A program made the translations under genes and the position numbers. DNA of 31,153 nucleotides from Isoetes engelmannii (taxonomy: Eukaryota; Streptophyta; Lycopodiopsida; Isoetales; Isoetaceae). This document shows positions 11,460 to 21,591 of this stretch, one piece after another. The notes under the pieces were generated by a model that had not been told where the DNA came from, made no database searches, and was given only the letters and a program-made list of their open reading frames with translations. Location: NCBI GenBank assembly GCA_011763485.2, contig JAANSK020292600.1:1-31153 (forward strand), given 5' to 3'. Position 1 is the first letter of the stretch, and each line of letters starts with the position of its first letter.

Positions 11460-12980
11460 GAGAACAATTGGGTTATTACAATAATTGTACCTGTTGGAGA
11501 TGTTACCGATACCATCAAAGAATACAGCACCCACCATAGAGATTTTGTCTATGACCAAAAGCTTGATTGATTCATGTGCATTGCACAACCTTTGTAATGC
11601 TTGGGGATTCATGCAACACATTTCGCGGGAGCCTGCAGCGGTTGGTCGAATCCCAAATGCAGAATGAAGTGTCGTTTCATTTATGTGGTCGGCAGCTTTG
11701 CCTGTGAATGCTGTGACGGCTACAGTTGCTTTACCATTCATATTAGTTTGTTGTTGGTGTCGCCGTTTGAAAACGTCTATAAGGCATTCAAGTAGTCTAG
11801 ATTTACCGACTCCCACACCTCCAGTTAGAAATAGGAGTATTTGATTAGTTGGGTCATTCGTCTTCTTGAATAGTATGTCATCAAACATTAGCCATTATTC
11901 GTAATTTAGCGTTCTGATCATGCTATAATACTTAGTTGTTGGAATGAGCTCTAGATTAGGTATTAATGTACCATGCCGAGTTCCTATTGGTGCTTCCATT
12001 TGTTGTGGAGTGTCTAGATCATATGCAATGTCAAATTCGTCAATGCTAGAACTATGAATTCGGGGTTCATGTGGGTCCTGCGGCAATTTGATATTTTCAA
12101 TTTTAATCCAATCATCGCTTGGATGTTGCCCTTGGCGGAAAACAAGTTTCAAATGAGCTTCTTCAATCAATTGTTGCTTGGCAAGGTAAGCATCGTAGCA
12201 TGTGGTTCCATTTGGTAAGAGCTCTGCTTCCTCAATAAAAGGAATGTGCAGCAACAAGTGCTCATATGCCCAAGCTTCTGGATCTTTCTCTTTGTTGAAG
12301 TTGACAACTTAATGATAGCAATCTTCAGTAGACCATGGATGTTGCGTCTCCTTTTGTTTATGAACTTTCCTTCTTTGTCTTTGTATTGTCCAATAACAGT
12401 AGCTAGGCTAATCCTGAATGTTTGTTCATGTATTTGGTAATAACACTACTGGCAGATATATCAGTACAATCTGGATTCAGTGATTGCAGTTCTTCTTTCC
12501 TTTTCAGAAGAAAATCCTTTCTGAAGGTATGTCAGTGTCAAGAAAATGATAGCTCTAGATCGTGTGTCTAACGGCATCCCAAGTATTAGCATAATGGCCT
12601 CGGAGACTGATATCTCTTGGCATCGTATTAGTGCAGTGCCTACTTTTCGTATCCTTTCTATAGCATGTATGTTTGACTCGTTGCATGTTTCTATAACTTT
12701 TGCTAATGTTACAGATATATCTTATTCAGGACTTGTGATGTATGAGAGACAGTATGTTGCAACTGCATATGCATTGAAGATGTATTGGAAATCTGTGTTT
12801 GGCTCTCCACATTAGGGCAATCTGTAAGTTGAATGCATTGACTTTGCAGTGAGCTAGCTTCGTTTTTTAGAATACTTTTGGGCCTTGTAAACCGTCGGCT
12901 ATGACATTCAAGTATTCATCCTCTGTCCAGCCCATCTCCATTAGCATGTCATTGTACTGTTTGCTATTGTTCTTGGTGTT
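11460..12980 (-). pseudogene. Helitron RepHel fragment: post-Rep region and Pif1-like helicase
   Basis: Read on the minus strand, the pieces follow Helitron RepHel order. First comes YNDMLMEMGWTEDEYLNVIA (about 12960-12900), then FNLQIALMWRA, FNAYAVATYCLSYITSPE, EISVSEAIMLILGMPLDTRS and FINKRRRNIHGLLKIAIIKL. Then WAYEHLLLHIPFIEEAELL leads into the Pif1 helicase with Walker A GGVGVGKS (about 11815), TAFTGKAADHINETTLHSAF, and a Walker B-like LLVIDKISMV. The frame is broken: a frameshift lies near 12260, and an in-frame TAA sits between LNYE and WLMFDDI near 11892. Helicase motifs beyond Walker B are missing. In life this rolling-circle transposase would nick, unwind and join DNA. Here it is dead, also because Walker B carries Lys where Glu is expected. 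Confidence 0.85.
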
Positions 12981-13650
12981 TCCCCGGTTTGGCTTTTGGA
13001 CGTGGAGTCCACTCCTCCCAGCGAAGGTCAGGATGCTTTTGTGGCAGGTGGTGCACCGTTGTATCAGGGTAATCGCCCTGGTGAGTAGGTTTAGGCCAGG
13101 GGTGAGTCCTCTGTGCCCTTGTTGTAGCCTTCATCTTGAGTCAGTAGAGCATTATCTGGTCCTCTGCCTCCACTTGCAGGTTGCCTGGGATTGGATGTGG
13201 GCTTTGTTCCAGGTTCGGCTGACTAGCCAGTAGTTGCTGCTCCATTTGTATCCAGTTGTTTGGCCCCTCTTGAGGAAGCAAGCCTTGCATTTGTGTGTGG
13301 CTTGGCTGGTATGGTTGATCTGGAAGCGGCGGTGGTTGTGGATTTTTCAGGGGATCCAGCAGCCTTCGGCCTCTCTGGTTCCCCGTCTCAAGTATAAATT
13401 ATTTCAGAGCTTTTTGGTGTTCCTGGGACTGGCGAAGCGGAAGTTCGCCATCTAGCGGGACTTCCTGGGCATTGTGGATGGCGATGGACGGTTTGTACAG
13501 CAATAGTTGTAGATTCTTGTGAGCATGTGATGATGGAGTGTTGGGGTATCGCTGTCTCTTTGGGACAATTCTCTTTCCTCTTCACTTGATTTGTAACACT
13601 ACCATTCTTTTAATTTATTGGGATTCAGTTCTTCAAAAAATAAAAAAGGA
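12981..13650 (+). mobile_element. 3' end of an L1-type LINE (zf-RVT domain, UTR, A-rich tail)
   Basis: On the + strand from about 12981, FGFWTWSPLLPAKVRMLLWQ is followed by SPLCPCCSLHLESVEHYL and QVAWDWMWALF. This is the zf-RVT zinc-binding module found after the RT in plant L1 elements, with its Cys-Pro-Cys-Cys and His ligands. A stop separates this from LYPVVWPLLRKQALHLCVAW and WLIWKRR. The reading ends near 13455, then a 3' UTR of about 180 bp ends in an A-rich tail (13635-13647). The RT core is absent. It directly abuts the Helitron fragment on its left. It may be the missing 3' end of the LINE at 14371-17790, moved by an inversion. Confidence 0.75.
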
Positions 13651-13974
13651 ACAATACCTTTTGTTCTTCGGGAATTTCAGATCTTGATTTTATTGTATTC
13701 AGATTGCTCGTCTTTGTGCTCTGCAAGCATAAAATAAGATAGGGATTACCACAACAGTAGACTATTCATGTAATGCCGCTACTGCCTCCTCAAAATTCAC
13801 ATTTTTCAATGTTACAATGATACTTCTGAATTCCTTACATTCTTAAATCCTACTACTGTTGCACACGTCTTAAGAATATCTTCTTCTACGGTACTAACAA
13901 ACATTCTAGCTAATATTCTTAAAATTGAACAGGGAACACATAAGAGGCAAATAATTAGGACGTACTGTCTAGTG

Positions 13975-14101
13975 CTATTAGCGAACTTCATTGGACACGA
14001 GGTCATTATTGATCCAATTACATTATCTTCTACAGGGCTATTCCTTGACGTAGATTATGTTAATTTCTGTGCAGGCTCTGTGGATGCACCGTCGATTTTT
14101 G
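13975..14101 (+). repeat. Dispersed repeat, copy A (inverted partner at 19141-19266)
   Basis: About 125 bp that recur in opposite orientation at 19141-19266, by eye around 85% identical. Shared blocks include CGAACTTCATTGGACA, TTACATTATCT and CTGTGCAGGCTCTGTGGATG. Both copies can encode GLFLD(V/I)DY(V/A)NFCAGSVDAP, suggesting a shared protein-coding origin that I cannot name. Confidence 0.75.
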
Positions 14102-14147
14102 TCAAAAGGATCACGGACTTCATGTACCTCAATAGGGAAGGAAGAAG

Positions 14148-14370
14148 TCTCATGACCACATGATCTTATGGATTAAGAATGCTCCTCAATTTCTATACAT
14201 GACATATGCTGATATTGTCACCTTTGTTGACAGCTTCATCACGACAAACATTGAACTACTACCAGAAGAACTCCAAAGAATGCAAAGACACAAACACACA
14301 CGCACATGTAGGAAGAAGAAAAAAATCAATTGCAGATTTGACTTTCCTAAACCATCTATGCAACAGCCAT
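14148..14370 (+). pseudogene. Helitron Rep-region fragment
   Basis: The + strand reads SHDHMILWIKNAPQFLYM, then DIVTFVDSFI, ELLPEELQRMQRHKHTRTC and INCRFDFPKPSMQQ. This is the well-conserved Helitron segment with pattern HxHxLLWxxNAP, QRHKHTxTC and CRFxFPxPPM, which lies just before the part at the start of the 11460-12980 fragment. It is on the opposite strand from that fragment. Coding stops abruptly near 14370, where a minus-strand LINE begins. Upstream of 14148 the frame contains a stop (about 14132-14134) and resemblance fades. Confidence 0.8.
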
Positions 14371-17300
14371 GCGTCTAGAACAGTACGAATGCGATCCACA
14401 TGAAAGCAATGAAATGAAAGATGGCTTATAGAAATATCCCCTCCAAAGGGAATACCCAACAGCTTCGTACACACATTGCCAAGGAGCACCTTCCAAGGGA
14501 AAAGAGCCAAACAAGGAGGAGGCGGAGCCAACATGGCCCATAAGGCGGAGCACTTGCCCCAATTCAAGAGAATGCCCGAGGCCAAGGATAAGGTATTCAG
14601 CAAGCCCTTCACATTCCGCAAATTCCTCTCTTCTGCCACCAAGAAGAGGAAAGTGTCGTCGACAAACTAGTTAATGACCTGTTGGCTACCATCCTGCATC
14701 CGGAGCCCATTCACCACTCCCTCCTCCACATCAGCTAGAAGCAACTGAGATAAAGCCTCCGCCACAATCGTAAATAAGAACGGCGCTAAGGGGCACCCCT
14801 GACGCACCCCTCTGCCCAATGAGAAGAAGGCCGAAGGCTCGCCCTGGCACACCACCGTAGCCCGGGCCGACCTATGCAGCTTCATAACTGTCTCTGTGAA
14901 ACGCGGGCCACAACCCAGCGCTAACATCATGGCAGACAAGAACTCCCAGCGGACACTATCATAAGCTTTGGGAAAATCCAGCTTGAGATAGGCAATGCCT
15001 TTACCTGTTCTCCTGGCCCAATACAGGCCCTCATAGGCTGCAGTAACATTAATCAGAATATTCCTCCCAGGAACAAACCCAGACTGAACCTTGCTAATGG
15101 AGGAAGTCAACACCGGCTTCAGCTTTTCTGCCAAGGCTTTTGCAATGATCTTATACACAGAAGACAACAAGGAGATAGGCCTCCAATCACTAATGGTGGA
15201 AGGCTACTTCACCTTAGGAATCAAGGAAATACATGCGGTATTCAGGATCCTATCTAGTTGAGCGGACTGCAACAACTCAAGATATACCTGGTACACAGAC
15301 TCACCAATCCACTCCCAATAAGTCTGGAAGAAGTCGACAGGAATGCCATCCAGCCCAGGACACTTACCCTTGGCCATACACATGCATGTCTCCGCTAGAT
15401 CTTCTCTTGAAAGCTCCTGCTCCAAACTCTCACGCTGATGAGGCGAAATAGAAGGCTTGACAGCCGCCAAAACAAGCTCTTACATATCCTGCTCATAGGG
15501 AAGCGCACGTCGTGCAAAGAATCCAGAGAAATGAGCATGCACATACTTCTGCAACTCAGCAGGATCCTTCAAAGTCCGGCCATCAGGCAAAGCTAGGGAT
15601 GCCATAGATGCCGCATGCTGCCTGGCTGCCCTAAAGAATATTGATGAACTCATATCCCCCTCCGTCAACCAGGTAAGGCCCGCTTTCACACGCGCCTCCC
15701 GAACCTTAACCTGCTCCAGCGCAACAATACGCTGCAGCATTGCATTCTCCCTAATACCATCAGAAGGATGCACCCGAATCTGCTCCAAGTCCTGGTAGAG
15801 ATCGTGCAACTCCTGCCGCTCGTGTTGCACACGCTGCCTACCAAACACCTTGGCAAAGCGCTTCACCCTAGCAAGAGCTTCCACCATACCCGCCATGCCA
15901 CTCATAGATGAAAAACTCTCCAGCCACACATCCTGGCATTGAGCCGAGAAGTCCGCATCACCCAAAAGCCGGGTGTTCAAGCAAAACACCGCCCTAGAGG
16001 GCCGGAAAGTAGCAACACCCCGACCGGACAACAGCTGAGAATAATGGTCAGAAATGGAGGAAGACAAGACGTTATGTCTGCGCAAAGAAGCACTCCATCC
16101 AGAGCAACAGGAGAAGCGTAACACCGATCATGCCTAACGTATGCACGGTCTGACCCAACCTGCCTATTACAATAAGTGAAAGACAAGTCACCCGGAACTT
16201 CCACCATGGCCACATCCTGCAACAAACACGACCACTGATCCCTCTCAAAACCCTGCACTACCTGCGTGCCAGGGCCAGTGCAATCCACCACTCTCTCCAC
16301 CATATTGAAATCCCCTAATAACAACCACGCAAGCTGCAAGCCCCCATGGCTCCGCAGCTTATGCCTGATTGTGGCCCAGAGCGCACCCCGTCGAGAAGGC
16401 TGATTCAGAGCATATACATTGACAATCCCCCACTCCTGACCACCCTCTAGCCACTTAATTATCGCCCAACGACCAAACTTATCTGCTGCAGAATACGTGA
16501 CCTGCACATCCATCCTCCAAGCAATCAAGGTGCCCCCGCTAGTCCGCCCTGAAGAAGAAGCAACAGCTGCAAACTGGCGGCCCACCATACCTAACAAACG
16601 GGACATGTCACCCCTATGACACTTGTGCTCCTGGAGACATACAATATCAGGACGCAACTGCCGAAGTGCTAACGACACTCGGGCCCTCTTACTACTGGAG
16701 GACTGCACCCTCCGCACATTCCAACTCAGGATTGACCTGTTCATCCCGGAGAAGAAGGATTAATCCCCACATGCCTACCCGCCATCCAACGCCTCAAGAC
16801 CATCATCTAGAGCCAGAGGGTTAATCACAGCAATGTGCTCAACCTCGGCCATCCAGGACATACGGAGGGAGGTCAGACTGCCAACTTGCAACACTCCTCC
16901 ACCCTCCTGCTGCCCGGCCTCCCCACCAAGTGGAGACCCCCAACCCACATCTCTGGCCTCCTCACCAGGTAGAGGCCCCCCTCCTGCATGCCCATGGCCC
17001 CGAACATCCCCTAATGGAGCTGCCTCAGAATCCCTGCCTGCAAGCCTGCCAGAACCACCGTGACCCAAGATAGAACCACTACGGCCCATAACACAGCCTC
17101 CATGGCCCACAACAGAACCACCACAGCCCCTAGCCAAGCCACCACGGCCCCTGCCTGGGCCACCACATCCTACAGCCCCACCAGGGGGGAGGCAACCTTG
17201 GTACTTGCCACCATACCCTACAACTCCACCAGCAAACACCTCCTCACTCCGCTCACCAGGTAAATCACCGGCAGCTGGAATGTCTCGACCACCCCCAGCT

Positions 17301-17790
17301 ATCCTTGCCGACGCAACATGATCGCAAGGCAACTCAATAGAGGGAAACATACGCTGGATTTCGGCTCCATTCAAAAGCTTCAACTGAAAAACAAAATGCC
17401 AGGAGCCGCTACGCACTGGAAGAGAAGCGGGCAGAGGCTACAAGGCAGGCAGAGCAACGCAAATCTTGGGGACCTACACAATGGAATATGCCAAATGAAC
17501 ACCCAAACCATTAGCCATGGAGACTATGAATTCCGGCACCATCATGTCCGGAGGGAGATCCACAATCTGGAACCAGCATGAAACTTTAACCGCTGTCAGA
17601 GAGCTGGTGGACATACATGGAGTATAGAACTGATATAACACATAGGCATCACCCAGAGTATCTACCCCCCGACTCACCAATTGGTGTACCGAGGACTCAG
17701 CCTCAAATATAATGATAAAGAAATTATTGGGCAAAACTTTCAGAGATTGATACCTGGGCAGACCAAGCTGCTTCAAATGTCCTGCAAGTT
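14371..17790 (-). mobile_element. L1-type LINE, lacking its 3' end
   Basis: Read on the minus strand. ORF1 has a DUF4283-like part (17776-17474: VSCWFQIVDLPPDMMVP) followed by a Gly-rich tail (about 17300-16900: GGPGRGRGGLARGCGGS). ORF2 starts at 16744 with an APE endonuclease (MNRSILSWNVRR, CLQEHK, NVYALNQPS, LLGDFNMV) and changes frame near 16100. It continues to LNTRLLGDADFSAQ and the RT domain (GKCPGLDGIPVDFFQ, SGFVPGRNI, YLKLDFPKAYDSVRWEF, GVRQGCPLAPFLF, FVDDTFLFLV, KLLGIPFG). In-frame stops lie near 15480, 15201 and 14667. It ends about 25 residues after KLLGIPFG. The RT thumb, zf-RVT module and A tail are absent, which is unusual because LINEs normally lose the 5' end. No flanking duplication was found. 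Confidence 0.85.
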
Positions 17791-17794
17791 ATCA

Positions 17795-19140
17795 AATGTT
17801 CATTGGAAGCTATGACATGGAATTAACCAAGTGGATGTGTAGTTTTTTTGAGAGTTTGTTTCACCACTGTTATTGCGCTATGCTAAAAACCTTTGCTTCA
17901 AGATTTTTAACTTGAATATTAAGCTACCAAAAAATTGAAGCCATGAACCAAAAGCTCCTTGTTTCTTCCTCTGTGTGACATTTAATAAAGTTGGAGCATT
18001 AAAATAAATTAACATGGTCACTTGGAAAGATCACATGCAATTTAAAGCTATTTGATAACATACAAGTTGTTGCGTTCTCAGTATCTCTGGCTTTTTTGCA
18101 AGAAGGTTGGGTTGTGTGAGCATCTTGACTTCTTATGAAGAATCGGTCCCAAAGCAATAACAAGTGAACTAATGCATGATAGAGAATATCTTGCCAACTC
18201 CAAATCATTTCCCTTGTACAAAAAGCTGCAGTGGTGTGCTACAGAAAAGAAATGTTAAAACTTGTTGTCATTTTTTCCAGAGTTCACTGTTTTTTATGTA
18301 CAAGTAGAAAACTATGTACAACTACTTTATAAATATTAGCTTGAGATGCAGAATGCTTAAGATGCTTATTGAACAACAAATAGATAACAGAGTAATTTAG
18401 CACAAGTAGCTTCTCATCTTCTAACATGATGTGTAGACTGCTTTGAAGGGATTTTTATTTCCAACCATGTGCTACTTTAGTGTAGAGAAAGTGGCAATTC
18501 TGGCTCAGAATTTTTGAGATGCAGAAACAAATGGAAATAGAGATGATACACAAAACACATCCCTATATGCTTCTGTCAATATAGCTGATGTGAACAATGT
18601 AATTATTGCAATAAATGTGGAGCGCCTTCTCCCTTCGAGGGCCTGTGTGGTTGAAGCGCAGCAAGAAATCTAGCTCCAATTCCTAAGGCACCGTTGCTTT
18701 TTTAACTCTTCATGCTTTGCAGTGTTGGTAATCTTCCTTTGAATGAAACATTATGTATATCTTATCCATATAAATTGCCTTAAAGAGTAGTGGCATTCCA
18801 AGCTATAGCTCCACTAGGAAAAAGTTTGTGTACAATTGATTGCATACTATATAAATAATATATCATCTTACCATGTTATATTATAGCATTCATGTGAACC
18901 ATAGAAGAAACATTGGAGTGCACTAAGGGGTTTGCCAAATTCAAATGAAAACAAAATAGAATTGGGGGTAGAAGGTGCCTACATCTTATAAGCAGCTGCA
19001 TACTCAACTTGTCTTTCTGAAGATTCAAAAATGCCATTCTTGCATGCGGTAATACAAGAACAAATAAAAAGGAGCTCAGTTTTGATATAATCCACTAGCT
19101 CCTCATCCCTTGGACTAAGGTATTGAAACAAACTATTTAT
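17795..19140. other. Unassigned region with one weak minus-strand frame
   Basis: AT-rich sequence. Minus-strand frames at 17999-18208 and 18979-19185 (SLFQYLSPRDEELVDYIKTE) have an ordinary protein-like composition but match nothing I recognise. They may be exons of the same unidentified minus-strand gene as 19650-19893, or chance. Confidence 0.3.
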
Positions 19141-19266
19141 CAAAAATCTACGGTGCATCCACAGAGCCTGCACAGAAATTAGCATAGTCTATGTCAAGAA
19201 ATAGCCCCGTAAAGATAATGTAACAGGATAAATAATGATCTAATGTCCAATGAAGTTCGTTAATAG
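19141..19266 (-). repeat. Dispersed repeat, copy B
   Basis: Opposite-orientation partner of 13975-14101; see that entry for the shared blocks. The minus-strand reading is GLFLDIDYANFCAGSVDAP. Confidence 0.75.
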
Positions 19267-19649
19267 CTCTCTGTTCCAAGAGATCTCCTCCTATAGTAGA
19301 CAAAATCATGTAAGACAAGATCACATACGGCAGCAACATACAGCATGAGGCCCAGAACCAATGACTAAAACCTTTTGCGGCAAGCATTGGAGAAAATTTG
19401 TGTGCAATGATATTTTATTGCTCAATCTTGGTGATAATATATTTCACTTGTAACTTTCGTAACATGCACTGCATTACCATGACTAAGTGCAGATAAAAAG
19501 ATAATGCATGCGGGATATAGTTAGGATATGCATACTAGGATCCACATCACAAACTCATCCTAACAATAGTATGAAATTCATATTGCTGGTCTTCAATAAA
19601 TACAGAGGAAAACCAAGGTTCCAGGCAAATGTTAGGTGCCTTCCATATC

Positions 19650-19893
19650 ACTGCCAATGGATGCCCTGGTTGAAGAAGCCTTCTGCTATTATATCACGGG
19701 CACTTCTAACAATGTTATCGACTAAACGTTGGAACAAGCACTGTAATGTTCAAGCGAAACAAATCAAGCTCCAGTGCCTTTGAATAATTTAATGTACAAA
19801 TAATATAAAACTTACTCTTCGATAGTGAAAACAACAAGTATCAGCTACATGATACACATCCCAACTCTTTGTCTTGTGAAGTTCAATGGAGGC
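19650..19893 (-). pseudogene. Two exons of an unidentified gene
   Basis: On the minus strand, an acceptor CACAG precedes an exon at 19893-19816, 26 codons reading ASIELHKTKSWDVYHVADTC and ending HYRR. It ends in a consensus donor, AGA followed by GTAAGT. After a 75-bp intron ending TTACAG, a second exon starts at 19740 in the same phase and reads CLFQRLVDNIVRSARDIIAE, then GFFNQGIHWQ, with a stop near 19650. Upstream, 20105-19990 holds another coding-like stretch (MIPIGLIAEIMTEFDKF, KISKKIFYLDELW), but I could not splice it in frame. Matching phases and good splice sites argue for real coding ancestry. I do not recognise the family. It may be a decayed host gene or part of a transposon cargo. 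Confidence 0.4.
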
Positions 19894-20216
19894 CTGTGAC
19901 AACAAATTTTACATGTAGATATAGTAGATGGCTTGATGACTGCCATTATAAGTTCCATTCAATGCTTGTGTAAGTTGCAATCTTATACCATAGTTCATCC
20001 AAATAGAATATTTTCTTGGAAATTTTGGACTGCTGGTGATTAGAAAATTTATCAAATTCAGTCATAATTTCAGCAATCAGGCCAATAGGAATCATTTGTT
20101 CATCATTTCACCAGACTAACGTAATATAATAGCCTAAAATAACAGGGCAGGGAACTAGACTAGTGAGAAGAGCCAAATATAAGAGTACTAGTAGAGGCTC
20201 TAAGAGTTGGGGATAA

Positions 20217-20573
20217 TTTTGTGGTTGTTGCTCTCAAAGGCAAAGAGGAGGGTGCTGACTTTTGGATTCTGGTATGCACTAAACCAAAGTGGATAGTGTA
20301 GAAGACTTCCAGCTCAATGGAACATGGTACCTCGTCGGTGAAAGTGTCGTAGAAGGTATGTATTACATGAAGTCCCCTAGATCAACTGTTAGCTATGATC
20401 TTTGCAGTAAGGACGCTAAGGGCATAGTATTCACAACACAGATCTGTGCAATTAGACTTCACATGCCATCAACTAAACATCAGAACATGACTGTATATAG
20501 GCTGGATCCTTTAGATGAGGAGAAAATTTTACAGAAATTACCTGAAGTTCTTTCCGATGACGATGAAATGTAA
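20217..20573 (+). pseudogene. Unidentified ORF fragment with one frameshift
   Basis: The + strand reads GDNFVVVALKGKEEGADFWI, LVCTKPKWIV and then a stop. In a shifted frame it continues with EDFQLNGTWYLVGESVVEGM, YYMKSPRSTVSYDLCSKDAK, and ends in an acidic tail LPEVLSDDDEM at a TAA (20571-20573). The two frames meet at about 20295, as if one base had been gained or lost. The sequence is well ordered (aromatic and Gly spacing, acidic C-terminus) and looks like a true protein remnant. No family is recognised. It lies near, and convergent to, the Ulp1-like fragment, so both could be transposon cargo. Confidence 0.45.
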
Positions 20574-20615
20574 CACTTGTAATTCCGTAATTCTCAGAAC
20601 TCAAAAATTCAGTTT

Positions 20616-20703
20616 TGTGCTTCAGTGTTGTATTGAGTTAATTTTCAACAAGTGAAGAGTTCTGTGCTTCAGTGTTGTATTGACTTAATTTTCAACAAGT
20701 GAA
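20616..20703. repeat. Two-copy tandem repeat, period 47 bp
   Basis: TGTGCTTCAGTGTTGTATTG followed by a TTAATTTTCAACAAGTGAA block begins at 20616 and again at 20663, with a single G/C difference in the conserved 41 bp. Confidence 0.85.
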
Positions 20704-20975
20704 TTTCATAGTGTTTTATTCATCACTTTGTTTAGTTAATGCTTTCTTTTGAAGAATTGAATTCATTTGAACAATGATGCTTTATGATGCTCTAGTAGAG
20801 AAACATATAATTGAATATGAAATTTTATTCAAATGAGATGAGGTTACATTAAGAATTTTGTACACTGATTTGAATGTATGAGGTGTCTCATACACCTACA
20901 TACTTCCCAATACATGTGTTCCTCTCACATACAACACTTGTTGCTTCTAATCTTAAAATTTCGAGCATAAATACT

Positions 20976-21413
20976 CTAACATCCAACAGATCTTGGTCTG
21001 AAATGTCCACAGCCTGCAACCACACTGTCAATAACAAAAGCTGGTTTGTATGTTGAATTGAGATAACTTACTAGATTAGGCGAGAATATATTCTCTCCCT
21101 TCAAATACTCCCTCATATATTTGTGCATAAAAGAACATACAACAGGACCACAAGAATGACCCTCATTTTGAAGTGGCCTTCTATAAATGTTTACAATATC
21201 TGATGTTATAAAGCTGAAATTAGCGTGTCCTACCAATTCCAAGAACATGTATTCAAAGTCTATAGGTGAATTATGCGATAACATGAAAATGAAATGAGCA
21301 GGCACTAACCTTTCAAAGTGATATATTCCTGGTTTATGTCTATGTGGGAGACATGCACAACTTACAATTAAGAAACATGTCCAATGAGCTCCATGGCAAG
21401 CAGGAACAAACAT
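20976..21413 (-). pseudogene. Ulp1/C48-like cysteine protease domain fragment
   Basis: The minus strand reads MFVPACHGAHWTCFLI, then GIYHFER, FEYMFLELV, and RRPLQNEGHSCGPVVCSFMH. The His in HW, the Gln before Asn and the Cys in the SCG motif match the catalytic layout of Ulp1 (SUMO protease, peptidase C48) domains. Splice-like signals interrupt it. A donor AATT/GTAAGT (GT at 21365-21364) follows HWTCFLI, a short exon carries GIYHFER, and another donor CTA/GTAAGT follows NIFSPNL. No N-terminal part was found. Ulp1 domains occur both in host SUMO proteases and as cargo of plant Mutator and CACTA transposons. I cannot tell which from this fragment. Confidence 0.5.
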
Positions 21414-21591
21414 GTAGTTCTTATCTCATTTTCATCTGCCCTTTTTGTAATTTTTTCTCAACCGTAGAGATCAAAGCTTTGCAAGCAAATTATTGACAAG
21501 AATAGTGCAGTAATTTTTACATTGTCTTTATCTCCTACTTTACGCACATGCAATACTCTACTCAAGCTCTAATTGATCGAAAAATATCTAT

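Noticed and set aside
11385-12980. Host PIF1 helicase gene
   Set aside because: The upstream segments (YNDMLMEMGW, AYAVATYCLSYI, EISVSEAIMLILGMPL) are specific to Helitron RepHel proteins, and the frame is broken.
16833-17263. Pro/Thr-rich + strand frames
   Set aside because: Antisense of the Gly-rich ORF1 tail of the minus-strand LINE.
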